The notes beneath the pieces are model-generated. The model had not been told where the DNA came from. It saw nothing but the letters and a program-made list of their open reading frames with translations, and searched no databases. Position numbers and translations under genes: made by a program. From NCBI RefSeq assembly GCF_026250525.1, contig NZ_CP111043.1, positions 3,299,001-3,363,000 on the forward strand: a DNA stretch of 64,000 nt, written 5' to 3'. Of this stretch, positions 44,106 through 52,770 are shown piece by piece. The DNA is from Chondrinema litorale (lineage in GTDB: Bacteria; Bacteroidota; Bacteroidia; Cytophagales; Flammeovirgaceae). Position 1 is the stretch's first letter. Every line of letters starts with the position of its first letter.

Positions 44106-45371
44106 TCAGAAGGTGTCATCATTTAATAAATCTAAGGGACTGGTTGCGCCATCATAGGTAAAAGTGGCAATAATAAATGCAATAGAAGATATAATTAAAC
44201 CAAACATAAAGATGGTATAAGCAGTACGTAAATACCTGTATTTTCTACCTAAAACAACTCCAAGGAAATAAATGTCTTTAATCATGCTGCCGTATAGGTA
44301 ATCGCTATCGTTAATCATTTCTTTCATACCCCACTCAAAATCAGATAGTTGCATTTTATGGAAGTTGCCAAAAAACAAAAGGTTTGCTTTTTTCTGTTTA
44401 ATGTCGTCTTTGCTAAATCTACCTGAGGTAATGTTTGGTCTGGTTGCCAAAATGGCGAAAACGATGGACGCAAGACAAACAATGAGGAGTATAATAGTAG
44501 GTGCAATTAGGTGCGGGTTGTTGTCCAGTTTACGCATCAAAACACCCACGATAATGGTGATAATGATAGAGTTTACTGAAATCATGATATTGGCTTTGCT
44601 ATCTGCCATAGAGCTAAAGTCTACATGATTTTTAGAGGTGGTCCTGAACATGGTTTCTATGCCTCGCTCTGGTCTGCCTTCTACTTTTTGTAATTTCTTT
44701 TTGAGCTGTTTTAATTCAGTTTCATCAACATTTAGCTCTTTAAGAAGTGCTTCGTCTTTTTCTTTATCTAACTTTTTAAGCTTTTTTTCGAGTTTTTTTA
44801 GATTCTTCTTTTTCCTTTCGCTGTATGTAGTGCGGCCGTACTCAGTAAAGTATTCGTGTTGTTTTAAAAACTCCAAATCCTTTTTAATCCAGTCTTCATC
44901 AGAAAGGTCTTCTTCTCTTAAAGAATGCAACTCTCTTCTTAATGAAGCAGAAACCTCAAAAAACTCATTGCTGCCCAGGTGAGATAAGTCTGCGTCGCAC
45001 AATACTTTTTCGAGCTTGTTTTTAGGGCTTTGAGGCATTTTAGTTGCCCTAATTGCATCTTTTACTTTTTTGATTTTTTGCTCTGGAAAAGCATGTTCTT
45101 TTAAGAACTTACCCGCCATTTTTGCACTTATTTCTTCGTGGCCACTTTCAGTTTCTATATGTCCTGTATCATGAAACCAAGCTGCAATTTGGAGAATTTC
45201 CAGCTCTTCTGTAGTTAACCCTTCCGCTATACCAATTTCTTTAGCAGCTTGTGCTACTCGCATAGTATGCTCGGAGTCGTGATATTCTTTATTTTGAGGT
45301 AGCCTTTCTTTAAGAAAATGTTTCACATAACTTTCAACACTTTCTAAGATCGATTGCTTTGTTTGTTCCAT
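44106..45371 (-). CDS. HD-domain phosphohydrolase fused to a PycTM-type (DUF5706) membrane domain
   Basis: A 421-residue protein with three parts. Residues about 25-175 are an HD domain with His in YHDSEHTMRV (about 31-35), HD in AAWFHDTGH (67-68) and Asp in CDADLSH (126). Residues about 183-232 are a Lys/Glu-rich coiled coil. Residues about 235-405 match PycTM/DUF5706: MFRTTSKNHVDFSSMADSKA, then SVNSIIITIIVGVL as the first of three membrane segments (about 262-280, 290-308, 385-404). PycTM is the membrane effector of Pycsar anti-phage systems that respond to cyclic UMP or CMP, but no pyrimidylate cyclase is seen here. ATG 45371 is preferred to an in-frame TTG at 45383. Confidence 0.85.
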   Translation of the reverse strand: MEQTKQSILESVESYVKHFLKERLPQNKEYHDSEHTMRVAQAAKEIGIAEGLTTEELEILQIAAWFHDTGHIETESGHEEISAKMAGKFLKEHAFPEQKIKKVKDAIRATKMPQSPKNKLEKVLCDADLSHLGSNEFFEVSASLRRELHSLREEDLSDEDWIKKDLEFLKQHEYFTEYGRTTYSERKKKNLKKLEKKLKKLDKEKDEALLKELNVDETELKQLKKKLQKVEGRPERGIETMFRTTSKNHVDFSSMADSKANIMISVNSIIITIIVGVLMRKLDNNPHLIAPTIILLIVCLASIVFAILATRPNITSGRFSKDDIKQKKANLLFFGNFHKMQLSDFEWGMKEMINDSDYLYGSMIKDIYFLGVVLGRKYRYLRTAYTIFMFGLIISSIAFIIATFTYDGATSPLDLLNDDTF

Positions 45372-45463
45372 ATAATTAGGCAAAAAAATAATCCGCTCTT
45401 ATAATAACAAAACTAAGATAATTAAATGAAATTATAAATTATTAATATTGGCTTTAGAATAAA

Positions 45464-46192
45464 ATGTATATGGAAACAAAGAGAATTTGTATGTGGTCGG
45501 GTCCAAGAAATGTTTCTACGGCCTTTATGTACTCGTTTGCACAAAGAGAAGACACTCAAGTAGTGGACGAACCTTTTTACGCGCATTATTTAAAAATTAC
45601 TGGTGTTGACCATCCCGGTAGGGAAGAAATCTTGGAGTCGATGGAAAATGGTGCCTTAAAAGTAATTGAAGACTTAATTTTTACTCCTAAACAAAAGCCA
45701 GTCTATTTTATTAAAAACATGGCTCATCATTTTCTTGAAATACCAGATGAGTTTCTTTTTAGATTAGACAATATGTTTTTGATAAGAAATCCAAATGAAA
45801 TGCTGCCATCACTTATTAAAAATATTCCGAACCCGGTAATGCTGGATACTGCTTACGAATTGCAATATCATATTTTAAACAAGCTATTAGAAAAAGGTAT
45901 AGAACCCATTGTAGTAGATTCTAAAGAGTTGTTGTTACAGCCTGAAATAATCTTAACTAAACTCTGTGAAAAACTGAAAATTCCTTTTGATAAAAATATG
46001 CTTAGTTGGGAAGCTGGACCAAGAGAAGAAGATGGTATTTGGGAGAAATATTGGTATCATAGTGTGCATAAATCTACTGGTTTTGCAGCTTACAAGCAGA
46101 AAGAAGAAGAGGTTCCGACTCATTTAGAAGGCTTATTAACTGAGTGTAGTAATTTGTATGAAAAAATGTATGAGTATGCTTTAAAGGCATAG
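45464..46192 (+). CDS. Sulfotransferase-like P-loop protein
   Basis: A 242-residue protein of the sulfotransferase-like family. The N-terminal motif MWSGPRNVSTAFMYSFAQR (residues 10-28) corresponds to the phosphosulfate-binding loop, and FLIRNPNEMLPSL near residue 105 to the second loop (RxP). The C-terminal EEDGIWEKYWYHSVHKSTGF is typical. It is followed after 111 bases by a class IV aminotransferase. From memory, plant proteins fuse these two domains, and this neighbour relation mirrors it. The sulfate acceptor, or whether it transfers sulfate at all, is unknown. ATG 45464 or 45470 are both possible starts. Confidence 0.82.
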   Translation: MYMETKRICMWSGPRNVSTAFMYSFAQREDTQVVDEPFYAHYLKITGVDHPGREEILESMENGALKVIEDLIFTPKQKPVYFIKNMAHHFLEIPDEFLFRLDNMFLIRNPNEMLPSLIKNIPNPVMLDTAYELQYHILNKLLEKGIEPIVVDSKELLLQPEIILTKLCEKLKIPFDKNMLSWEAGPREEDGIWEKYWYHSVHKSTGFAAYKQKEEEVPTHLEGLLTECSNLYEKMYEYALKA

Positions 46193-46303
46193 TATATTTG
46201 TTTGGGCAAGTGCAATTACAATTCTCTGAGGCTTTAGTAAAACTGCATTTGTAAATTAAAAATCAAGTAAATTATAAATAAGACAATCACTAATAATTAA
46301 AAT

Positions 46304-47218
46304 ATGGCTCAATCTAAAAAAGTAGAATTACCAAACCCTAAGAATGAATTTATAAAGGTTTATGTGAACGGAGAAATTGTACCAAGAGAAGAAGCAAAGG
46401 TTTCTGTGTTTGATAGCGTAGTACAAGGTGGCGACTCAGTATGGGAAGGTTTGAGGTTATACGAAGGCAAAGTTTTTATGCTTGATGCTCATCTCGAAAG
46501 GTTAATGAATTCTGCTAAAGTACTTGCTTATGAAGGCGTACCGACCAAAGATGAAGTTAAACAAGCGATAATAGATACCCTAAAGGCAAATGAAATGTAC
46601 GATGATGTGCATATGAGATTGACTTTAACTAGAGGCAAAAAAGTAACTTCTGGTATGAATCCTAAATGGAACCAGTATGGGTGTACTCTTATCGTTTTAC
46701 CAGAGTGGAAAGCTCCAATCTATAGAAGCAAAGGTTTAAAACTGGTAACCTCATATATCAGAAGAAATAACCCACAGTTTTTAGATTCTAAAATCCACCA
46801 CAATAACCTTTTAAATAACATTCAGGCAAAGATAGAAGCCAACTTTGCTGGCGTAGATGGCGCTGTAATGTTAGATATGAATGGTTTTCTTTCAGAAACA
46901 AACTCTACTAATATCTTTTTAGTAAAGAAAGGGAAATTATACACTCCTTTTGCAGATAGCTGTTTGCCGGGAATTACCAGAAACTTATTGCACGAAACAG
47001 CAGCCGATTATGGATTAACCAGTATCGAAAAGAACCTAAGTATTACAGAAATGTATACTGCTGATGAGATGTTTACTACTGGTACAGAAGGTGAAATTGC
47101 CCCAGTGTATGAAGTAGATGGTCGTGTAATTGGCGATGGAACTACTGGCCCAATCTCTAAGAAAGTACAAGAAATGCACTTAGACCTAATAGAAAAATTA
47201 GGTGAAAAAATATTGTAA
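46304..47218 (+). CDS. Class IV PLP-dependent aminotransferase (BCAT-like)
   Basis: PLP enzyme of the branched-chain/D-amino-acid aminotransferase and ADC lyase fold. SVFDSVVQGGDSVWEGLRLYEGK near residue 34 is the family's N-terminal signature. The Schiff-base Lys is in DSKIHHNNLLNNI near residue 163, and GFLSETNSTNIFLVKKGKL (near 197) and CLPGITRNLLHE (near 226) are the phosphate-binding regions. Length 304 fits BCAT. The substrate class is not certain. It lies beside the sulfotransferase-like gene and ends at a strong terminator; the two are probably functionally linked. Confidence 0.9.
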   Translation: MAQSKKVELPNPKNEFIKVYVNGEIVPREEAKVSVFDSVVQGGDSVWEGLRLYEGKVFMLDAHLERLMNSAKVLAYEGVPTKDEVKQAIIDTLKANEMYDDVHMRLTLTRGKKVTSGMNPKWNQYGCTLIVLPEWKAPIYRSKGLKLVTSYIRRNNPQFLDSKIHHNNLLNNIQAKIEANFAGVDGAVMLDMNGFLSETNSTNIFLVKKGKLYTPFADSCLPGITRNLLHETAADYGLTSIEKNLSITEMYTADEMFTTGTEGEIAPVYEVDGRVIGDGTTGPISKKVQEMHLDLIEKLGEKIL

Positions 47219-47248
47219 TGGATTAAGATTCTATCATTACAGAAAATA

Positions 47249-47286
47249 AAAGGCTGCCAGTTTTAAATCTGGTAGCCTTTCTTTTT
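47249..47286. terminator. Terminator after the aminotransferase gene
   Basis: AAAGGCTGCCAG pairs with CTGGTAGCCTTT (12 pairs, one G-T wobble, 8-base loop), then CTTTTT. It also lies just past the convergent spermidine synthase gene and may serve both. Confidence 0.85.
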
Positions 47287-47301
47287 GCAAAAATTCTTTT
47301 T

Positions 47302-48897
47302 CTAATATAAATCCCAGTTACCGTTTCGGTAGTAATTTGGTAAAACCGGATTATGAATCATATTTACTTCTACACTCGCTGAGTCGAGTTCTATTAAGCC
47401 TTTTCCAAAAGAAGTGATTAACGACATGGCATCATTTGTAAGCCAACGGGTATCAATATCATCAAACTTAAGAGATCTTAATATGGGTTTAAGTTTATCT
47501 TCTGGAATTGATTTAGCTCCTAAAACCCAGCCCCATTCACCAAGTGTAAGTACTTGATTATGCAGAGGAATGGTGTTGAACCCAGCTTCTCTAATTGTTT
47601 TTTCGATACAGTAAAAAGCTTTTGTAGCATAATATGGGCTACCAGACTGCACGATAATTACACCGTTAGGTCTTAATTGCTGATAGCAAAGTTTGTAAAA
47701 CTCTAGTGAGAAAAGTCTGCCTAACTCTATTGTTTTTGGATCAGGAAAATCTACAATAATTACATCATAAAATTCCATGGTTTGTTGGAGGTAGGTATAA
47801 GCATCTCCATTTTGCACAGTCACCTTTTCATTGTTAAGTGCATTGTCGTTTAGGGAGGTAAATATTGGATGTTTCTTACCAAGCTCTGTTACTTTTTCAT
47901 CCAGATCGACCAGTTTTATAGTTTCTACTGATGGATATTTTAACACTTCTCTGGCAACACAGCCATCGCCACCACCGAGTATTAATACATTTTTTGCACC
48001 AGGTACAAGCTTCATTGCTGGGTGTGTCATAGGCTCATGATACAACCATTCGTCAAAAGAGCTTAATTGTTGGTTTCCGTTTAGATATAACCAATGGTAT
48101 TTTTTCCACTGAGTAACTACAATCTTCTGATATTTAGATTGATCCTGATAAACAACCTTATCTCTATAGCGCTTTTGTTCTCCATACTGAATAATATCAT
48201 TAGAAAATAAAAAGCCAGACGTAATTAAAATTAAAACAAAGACACCCGCTGTGTTAATAATGAACAGGAGCTTCTTATCAATCAGTTTTTTAAACTTTAA
48301 AAATAAACCAACAGCTACCAGAAAGTTTACTGCTCCTAAAACAAAAGGAGTATAGGTTAAGCCTAAAAAGGGAAGACCTATAAAAGCGAAAAATACACCT
48401 CCTAATAAACTTCCGTAGTAATCTTTTTCCATTACGTTGGAGATGTTTACTCTTAAATCCTCATAAGACTCATTAAGTCGGGTTACAAGTGGTATTTCCA
48501 TACCTATGAGTAAGCCGATCATAATACTCATCATGTAAATAACAGTACCATCTAGTTCGAATGAATAGATATATAGCTTTTCATTAAAGCTAGAATAGAT
48601 AGAAACTGTATAAGCAGCCAGTGCACTTACAGATACTAGAATAGAAAGTGCAAATTCGATGAGTACAAACTTTTCTAGTAGGTGAGTATCCATAAACTTA
48701 CTTATACGGCTACCTAAACCCATAGAGAAAAGCATCATGGAAAGTACCATTGTCCACTGGAAAACTGAGTTTCCTAGAAAATAAGTGGCAAGTGTTGAGA
48801 GAATATACTCAGCAACAATTCCAGATAAACCTGTAGCGAATAATGCTGCTTTTAAAATGTTAGAGTTACTGAAAAAGGATTTTTTTTCTGACATCAA
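47302..48897 (-). CDS. speE: Membrane-bound spermidine synthase-like aminopropyltransferase
   Basis: A 531-residue protein with an N-terminal membrane domain (about seven segments, residues 1-225) and a C-terminal spermidine synthase domain. Signatures: LNGNQQLSSFDEWLYHEPMTHPAM near residue 275, the SAM-binding GGGDGCVAREVLKYP near 306, LVDLDEKV and the active site VIIVDFPDP near 383. It probably transfers an aminopropyl group from decarboxylated SAM to putrescine. The membrane fusion is common in Bacteroidota and others. No speD in the window. Confidence 0.9.
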   Translation of the reverse strand: MMSEKKSFFSNSNILKAALFATGLSGIVAEYILSTLATYFLGNSVFQWTMVLSMMLFSMGLGSRISKFMDTHLLEKFVLIEFALSILVSVSALAAYTVSIYSSFNEKLYIYSFELDGTVIYMMSIMIGLLIGMEIPLVTRLNESYEDLRVNISNVMEKDYYGSLLGGVFFAFIGLPFLGLTYTPFVLGAVNFLVAVGLFLKFKKLIDKKLLFIINTAGVFVLILITSGFLFSNDIIQYGEQKRYRDKVVYQDQSKYQKIVVTQWKKYHWLYLNGNQQLSSFDEWLYHEPMTHPAMKLVPGAKNVLILGGGDGCVAREVLKYPSVETIKLVDLDEKVTELGKKHPIFTSLNDNALNNEKVTVQNGDAYTYLQQTMEFYDVIIVDFPDPKTIELGRLFSLEFYKLCYQQLRPNGVIIVQSGSPYYATKAFYCIEKTIREAGFNTIPLHNQVLTLGEWGWVLGAKSIPEDKLKPILRSLKFDDIDTRWLTNDAMSLITSFGKGLIELDSASVEVNMIHNPVLPNYYRNGNWDLY

Positions 48898-49072
48898 CTA
48901 AATCGACAAAAGAGATTAAAAAATTTGGGCAAATCTATAAAAAAATACCATTTGCTAGGTGATTGTACCAGTTTAAGCAAAAGGCTATTTTACTAACAGC
49001 AATATTGTGATTTGATTATTAAGAAGAAAACTAAAATGTCTGTTTTTAGCTTTGTTTTAAATACTTTTAAAT

Positions 49073-49098
49073 AAAAAAAGCCGGCTCAAGGCCGGCTT
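49073..49098 (-). terminator. guaB terminator
   Basis: AAGCCGGC and GCCGGCTT form an 8-base stem with a 5-base loop. Read on the minus strand it is followed by seven T. It lies seven bases past the guaB stop. Confidence 0.85.
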
Positions 49099-49105
49099 AA
49101 AATTA

Positions 49106-50578
49106 TTACCTTCTGCTATAATTAGGAGCTTCTCTAGTTATTGAAATATCGTGAGGGTGACTTTCGTGAACACCAGCAGCAGTAATTTTTGTAAATTCTG
49201 CATTGTGTAACGAAGAAACATTGCCTGCACCGCAGTATCCCATACCTGCTTTTAAACCTCCGATTAGTTGGTAGATTACTTCACCAACTTTTCCTTTAAA
49301 AGGAACTCTACCAGAAATACCTTCAGGAACTAGTTTTTTAATGTCGTCTTCTGCATCTTGGAAGTAACGGTCTTTAGAGCCATGTTCCATAGCTTCAACA
49401 GAACCCATGCCTCTGTAAGACTTAAATTTACGACCTTCGAAAATGATCATTTCACCCGGAGCTTCTTCTGTTCCTGCTAGTAATGAGCCAATCATTACAC
49501 TACTTGCACCACCAGCAATTGCTTTTACAATGTCACCAGAGAATCTGATACCACCATCTGCAATAAATGGAACACCTGTGCCTTTGAGGCCTTCTGCGGC
49601 CGAGAATACAGCAGAAAGCTGAGGTACACCAACACCTGCGATAACTCTGGTTGTACAGATACTTCCTGGTCCGACACCGACTTTTATACCATCTGCACCA
49701 GCTTCGGCTAAGGCTTTAGCACCAGCAGCAGTAGCTACATTACCCACGATTACATCTAAATCAGGAAATTCAATTTTCACTTGTTTTAAAGCGTCAATTA
49801 CACCTTTAGAATGTCCGTGAGCAGTATCGATACCTATTACGTCTACACCAGCTTGTTTTAGTGCATGGATTCTCTCCATCATGTCGCGGGTAACCCCAAC
49901 AGCAGCACCTACTCGTAATCTTCCGAACTGATCTTTACAAGCATTTGGCCTGTCTTTGTTCTTTAGAATATCTTTGTAAGTAATTAAGCCGATTAATTTA
50001 TAGCTGTCGTCAACAATCGGAAGTTTTTCAATTTTATATTCTTGTAGAATTTCTTCTGCTTTTTCAAGACCAATTCCTTCAGGAGCTGTAATTAAGCTTT
50101 CCTTAGTCATGATCTCAGAAACTTTTACATTCAGATTTTTCTGAAAGCGTAAATCTCTGTTTGTAAGAATTCCTATTAGTTTCTGATCTTCGTTAATTAC
50201 AGGAATACCACCAATTTTAAAATCTCTCATGATTTTGTTGGCATCTCCTAAAGTTTGATCAGGATTTAATGTAATAGGATCGAGTATCATTCCACTTTGA
50301 GACCTTTTCACCCTTCTTACCTGCATGGCCTGGTTTTCAACAGACATGTTTTTGTGTATAAAACCTAAACCACCCTCTAGTGCTATAGCAATAGCTAAAT
50401 CAGCTTCTGTTACAGTATCCATAGCAGCAGAAACCAGTGGAATATTAAGCTTTATATTCTTTGTAAGATAAGTAGAAGTATCGGTATCGCGGGGAAGAAC
50501 TTCTGAATAGGCAGGTAATAATAAGACGTCGTCATAGGTGAGCGCCTCATACAAAACTTTATGATTTTCAGTGGACAT
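49106..50578 (-). CDS. guaB: IMP dehydrogenase
   Basis: Oxidises IMP to XMP with NAD, the committed step of GTP synthesis. N-terminal segment [19 protein letters not shown] and a CBS-domain pair (about residues 95-210, for example [16 protein letters not shown] and [16 protein letters not shown]) interrupt the TIM barrel. The catalytic Cys is in [15 protein letters not shown] near residue 304, with [18 protein letters not shown] and the flap region [10 protein letters not shown] further on. Length 490 is normal. It stands alone with a candidate TAnnTTTG promoter 33 bases upstream and its own terminator. Confidence 0.97.
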   Translation of the reverse strand: MSTENHKVLYEALTYDDVLLLPAYSEVLPRDTDTSTYLTKNIKLNIPLVSAAMDTVTEADLAIAIALEGGLGFIHKNMSVENQAMQVRRVKRSQSGMILDPITLNPDQTLGDANKIMRDFKIGGIPVINEDQKLIGILTNRDLRFQKNLNVKVSEIMTKESLITAPEGIGLEKAEEILQEYKIEKLPIVDDSYKLIGLITYKDILKNKDRPNACKDQFGRLRVGAAVGVTRDMMERIHALKQAGVDVIGIDTAHGHSKGVIDALKQVKIEFPDLDVIVGNVATAAGAKALAEAGADGIKVGVGPGSICTTRVIAGVGVPQLSAVFSAAEGLKGTGVPFIADGGIRFSGDIVKAIAGGASSVMIGSLLAGTEEAPGEMIIFEGRKFKSYRGMGSVEAMEHGSKDRYFQDAEDDIKKLVPEGISGRVPFKGKVGEVIYQLIGGLKAGMGYCGAGNVSSLHNAEFTKITAAGVHESHPHDISITREAPNYSRR

Positions 50579-50610
50579 AGCAAATTAATTTAACTATTTA
50601 ATTTGCCGGT

Positions 50611-50618
50611 CAAAATTA
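50611..50618 (-). promoter_or_regulatory. Candidate -7 element of guaB (TAATTTTG)
   Basis: CAAAATTA on the plus strand reads TAATTTTG on the minus strand, matching TAnnTTTG. It lies about 33 bases upstream of the guaB start. No TTTG at the usual -33 spacing. Confidence 0.45.
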
Positions 50619-50843
50619 GTCAGAATATGTAAGAAAAAAAATTTCTTTTATTAACTCTGCTTAATTTTGTAATCTTTTTAACATTAGACTTAAATTTTAG
50701 GTTTGCATTAAGTTAACAGACTATTAAATTAGAGCTTTATACTAAAAAATGTAAAATCTGAGTCTGATACAAAAAAGTATATTCGGAGAGCAAGATTTTT
50801 CCGGGTTTTCTAATTCATTTGAAGTTCAATTTATTGATAAAAT

Positions 50844-52214
50844 ATGTATGCTATAGTCGATCTTGAAACAACAGGAGGCTTATCGGAAGTTGACAGGATC
50901 ACTGAAGTAGCAATCTTTATTCATGATGGTTCTAAAATAATCGATGAGTTTACCTCTTTAATTAATCCTGAAAGAGAAATTCCTCCATTTGTTTCTCGCC
51001 TTACAAATATTTCAGATGAGATGGTGGCAACTGCGCCTCATTTTTATGAAGTGGCCAAAAGAATAATCGAGATGACAGAAAATTGTACGATAGTGGCGCA
51101 TAATGCCAGTTTCGATTACAATTTTTTGAAGCATGAATTCAAAATGCTAGGTTTCGATTATCGTAAAAATAGTTTATGTACGGTACAGTTAAGCCGAGTG
51201 ATTTTACCTGGCATGAGATCGTATAGCCTAGGCAAACTTTGTAAAGAAATAGGCATTGATTTAAGCAGCCGTCACAGAGCTTTTGGAGATGCAAGAGCTA
51301 CAGTTACATTATTTGAGATGTTGCTTGAAAAAGGTACCAGGGGTGTTTTTGAGGAATACCTTTCGTTAGATTTGTACAGTGCCAAGCATCATCCGAATGT
51401 ATCTCCAGAAACCATAGAAAACCTGAAAGAGGAAACTGGTATTTACTATTTCCACGATCAGGAAGGAAATATTATTTACATAGGTAAATCAAAAAATATT
51501 CGTACACGGGTGATGTCGCATTTTACAGGCAATACCACTCGAAAAGCCAAAAAATTAAAAAATGCCATAGCCGATATTTCTTTTGAGTGTACAGGAAGTG
51601 AGTTGGTGGCTTTATTAAAAGAAGAATCTGAAATTAAAAAACATCAGCCATTTTTTAACTCTGCATTAAAACGTGGAGAGTTTAGGTTTGGAATTTATGC
51701 GTATCCCAATAAAAATGGATATTTAAACCTAATGGTGAGAGATAAGCGAGCCATGAAAGATGAGCCTGTCATTTATGTTTATTCTAAGAATCGTGGAATA
51801 AAGATGATGGAACAGATGCTTGAGAAATTTAAACTTTGCCAGAAGTTATGTGGCTTGTACGAATCTAGAGATTCCTGTTTCAATTATATGGTTAGTTTAT
51901 GTAATGGTGCTTGTGTAGGGAAAGAAGATGTAGCTATTTACAACAATCGTGTGGAGCAAGCTATCGCTTATTTAAAAGGCAAGGGGCAAAACTATTTTAT
52001 TTTAGATAAAGGGCGACATAGCAATGAGAGAACAGTTGTGCAAATAGAAAATGGAAGGTATAAAGGTTTTGGTTATTTGGATATGGAAGAAGCTTATGTG
52101 AATGCTTCTGCTCTAAAACAAGTTATTATACCTTCCAATGGAAATAAAGATACTCTGCAAATAATTACGACTTATCTAAGAAAGAAAAAGGTCGAGAAAA
52201 TTATTAGGTACTAA
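50844..52214 (+). CDS. DnaQ-like exonuclease fused to a GIY-YIG nuclease domain
   Basis: A two-nuclease fusion of 456 residues. The N-terminal DEDDh exonuclease shows AIVDLETTGG (Asp6, Glu8), VAHNASFDYNFLKHEF near residue 80 and the His-Asp in RHRAFGDARATVTLFE near 146, as in DNA polymerase III epsilon. The second domain starts with TGIYYFHDQEGNIIYIGKSKN near residue 200, the GIY-YIG core of UvrC/Cho, with KHQPFFNSALKR completing it. The rest (about 300-456) is of unknown fold, with KLCQKLCGLYESRDSCFNY and CNGACVGKE containing a Cys cluster. The pattern resembles Cho/UvrC-like repair enzymes. Its stop interlocks with the convergent gene. Confidence 0.9.
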   Translation: MYAIVDLETTGGLSEVDRITEVAIFIHDGSKIIDEFTSLINPEREIPPFVSRLTNISDEMVATAPHFYEVAKRIIEMTENCTIVAHNASFDYNFLKHEFKMLGFDYRKNSLCTVQLSRVILPGMRSYSLGKLCKEIGIDLSSRHRAFGDARATVTLFEMLLEKGTRGVFEEYLSLDLYSAKHHPNVSPETIENLKEETGIYYFHDQEGNIIYIGKSKNIRTRVMSHFTGNTTRKAKKLKNAIADISFECTGSELVALLKEESEIKKHQPFFNSALKRGEFRFGIYAYPNKNGYLNLMVRDKRAMKDEPVIYVYSKNRGIKMMEQMLEKFKLCQKLCGLYESRDSCFNYMVSLCNGACVGKEDVAIYNNRVEQAIAYLKGKGQNYFILDKGRHSNERTVVQIENGRYKGFGYLDMEEAYVNASALKQVIIPSNGNKDTLQIITTYLRKKKVEKIIRY

Positions 52215-52759
52215 ATCTGTTTTTGATTGCTATTTCCTGTTTTTACTACCGGAACTACAGTAACAATTCTAAAATCTTCTACATATTTTTCGATGTAGAC
52301 ACCCGAAATTGTTAATGCTTTCTTTTCGGCAAAACTCCTTATTTTGTTATTGGTTTCAGTAGCAGAAGGGGCTACAACGGCCTCTGCTTCTATACTTGCT
52401 TTAATGGCAGCACTTGCCTTGAAACTCTTTTTAGTAAAGCCTTCTGGTAAAATAGCAATTGGGTTTTCTGGAATTATACCAATTAAAATATCTAGGGTAT
52501 CAACTTCATCAGGATTTTCAAAAAAACAAATGCTGAATGTACCCTCTATTATGCCTTGCTCATATTGCGCATGAATGGCATTTACCAAACTATCCATAGT
52601 TTTATCGTAAGGTGTGCCATGATACATCTTTCCAACAATTTCAAAGGCAGGCTCTTGAATTAGATCCAGTTTTACTTTTGTAAACCCTCCGAGCAAATAA
52701 TAAGATACGACTAGTATTGCACCTAATACTATCCAACTAATAATAAATTTTTTTTTCAT
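52211..52759 (-). CDS. Membrane-anchored hypothetical protein, possibly GyrI-like
   Basis: ATG 52759 starts MKKKFIISWIVLGAILVVSYYLLGG, a single membrane anchor; a longer frame from 52876 adds 39 residues without sense and overlaps the DUF3667 gene. The mature part (about 150 residues) contains EPAFEIVGKMYHGTPYDKTMD and VDTLDILIGIIPENP, reminiscent of GyrI-like small-molecule-binding (SHS2) domains, though I am unsure. The start lies 11 bases after the DUF3667 gene, so the two are probably coupled. The stop interlocks with that of the DnaQ/GIY-YIG gene as CTAA. Confidence 0.65.
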   Translation of the reverse strand: MKKKFIISWIVLGAILVVSYYLLGGFTKVKLDLIQEPAFEIVGKMYHGTPYDKTMDSLVNAIHAQYEQGIIEGTFSICFFENPDEVDTLDILIGIIPENPIAILPEGFTKKSFKASAAIKASIEAEAVVAPSATETNNKIRSFAEKKALTISGVYIEKYVEDFRIVTVVPVVKTGNSNQKQI

Positions 52760-52770
52760 GTAGAAATTTT

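Noticed and set aside
44365..44982. Opposite-strand frames of 87 and 114 codons within the HD-PycTM gene
   Set aside because: They are shadows of the real gene, with Ser/Phe-rich sequence of the kind produced by reading Lys/Glu-rich coding DNA backwards.
46193..46200. TATATTTG before the aminotransferase gene, and a similar one at 17283-17290
   Set aside because: Both fit TAnnTTTG but lie about 104-116 bases from the start with no -33 partner; chance matches are expected in this base composition.
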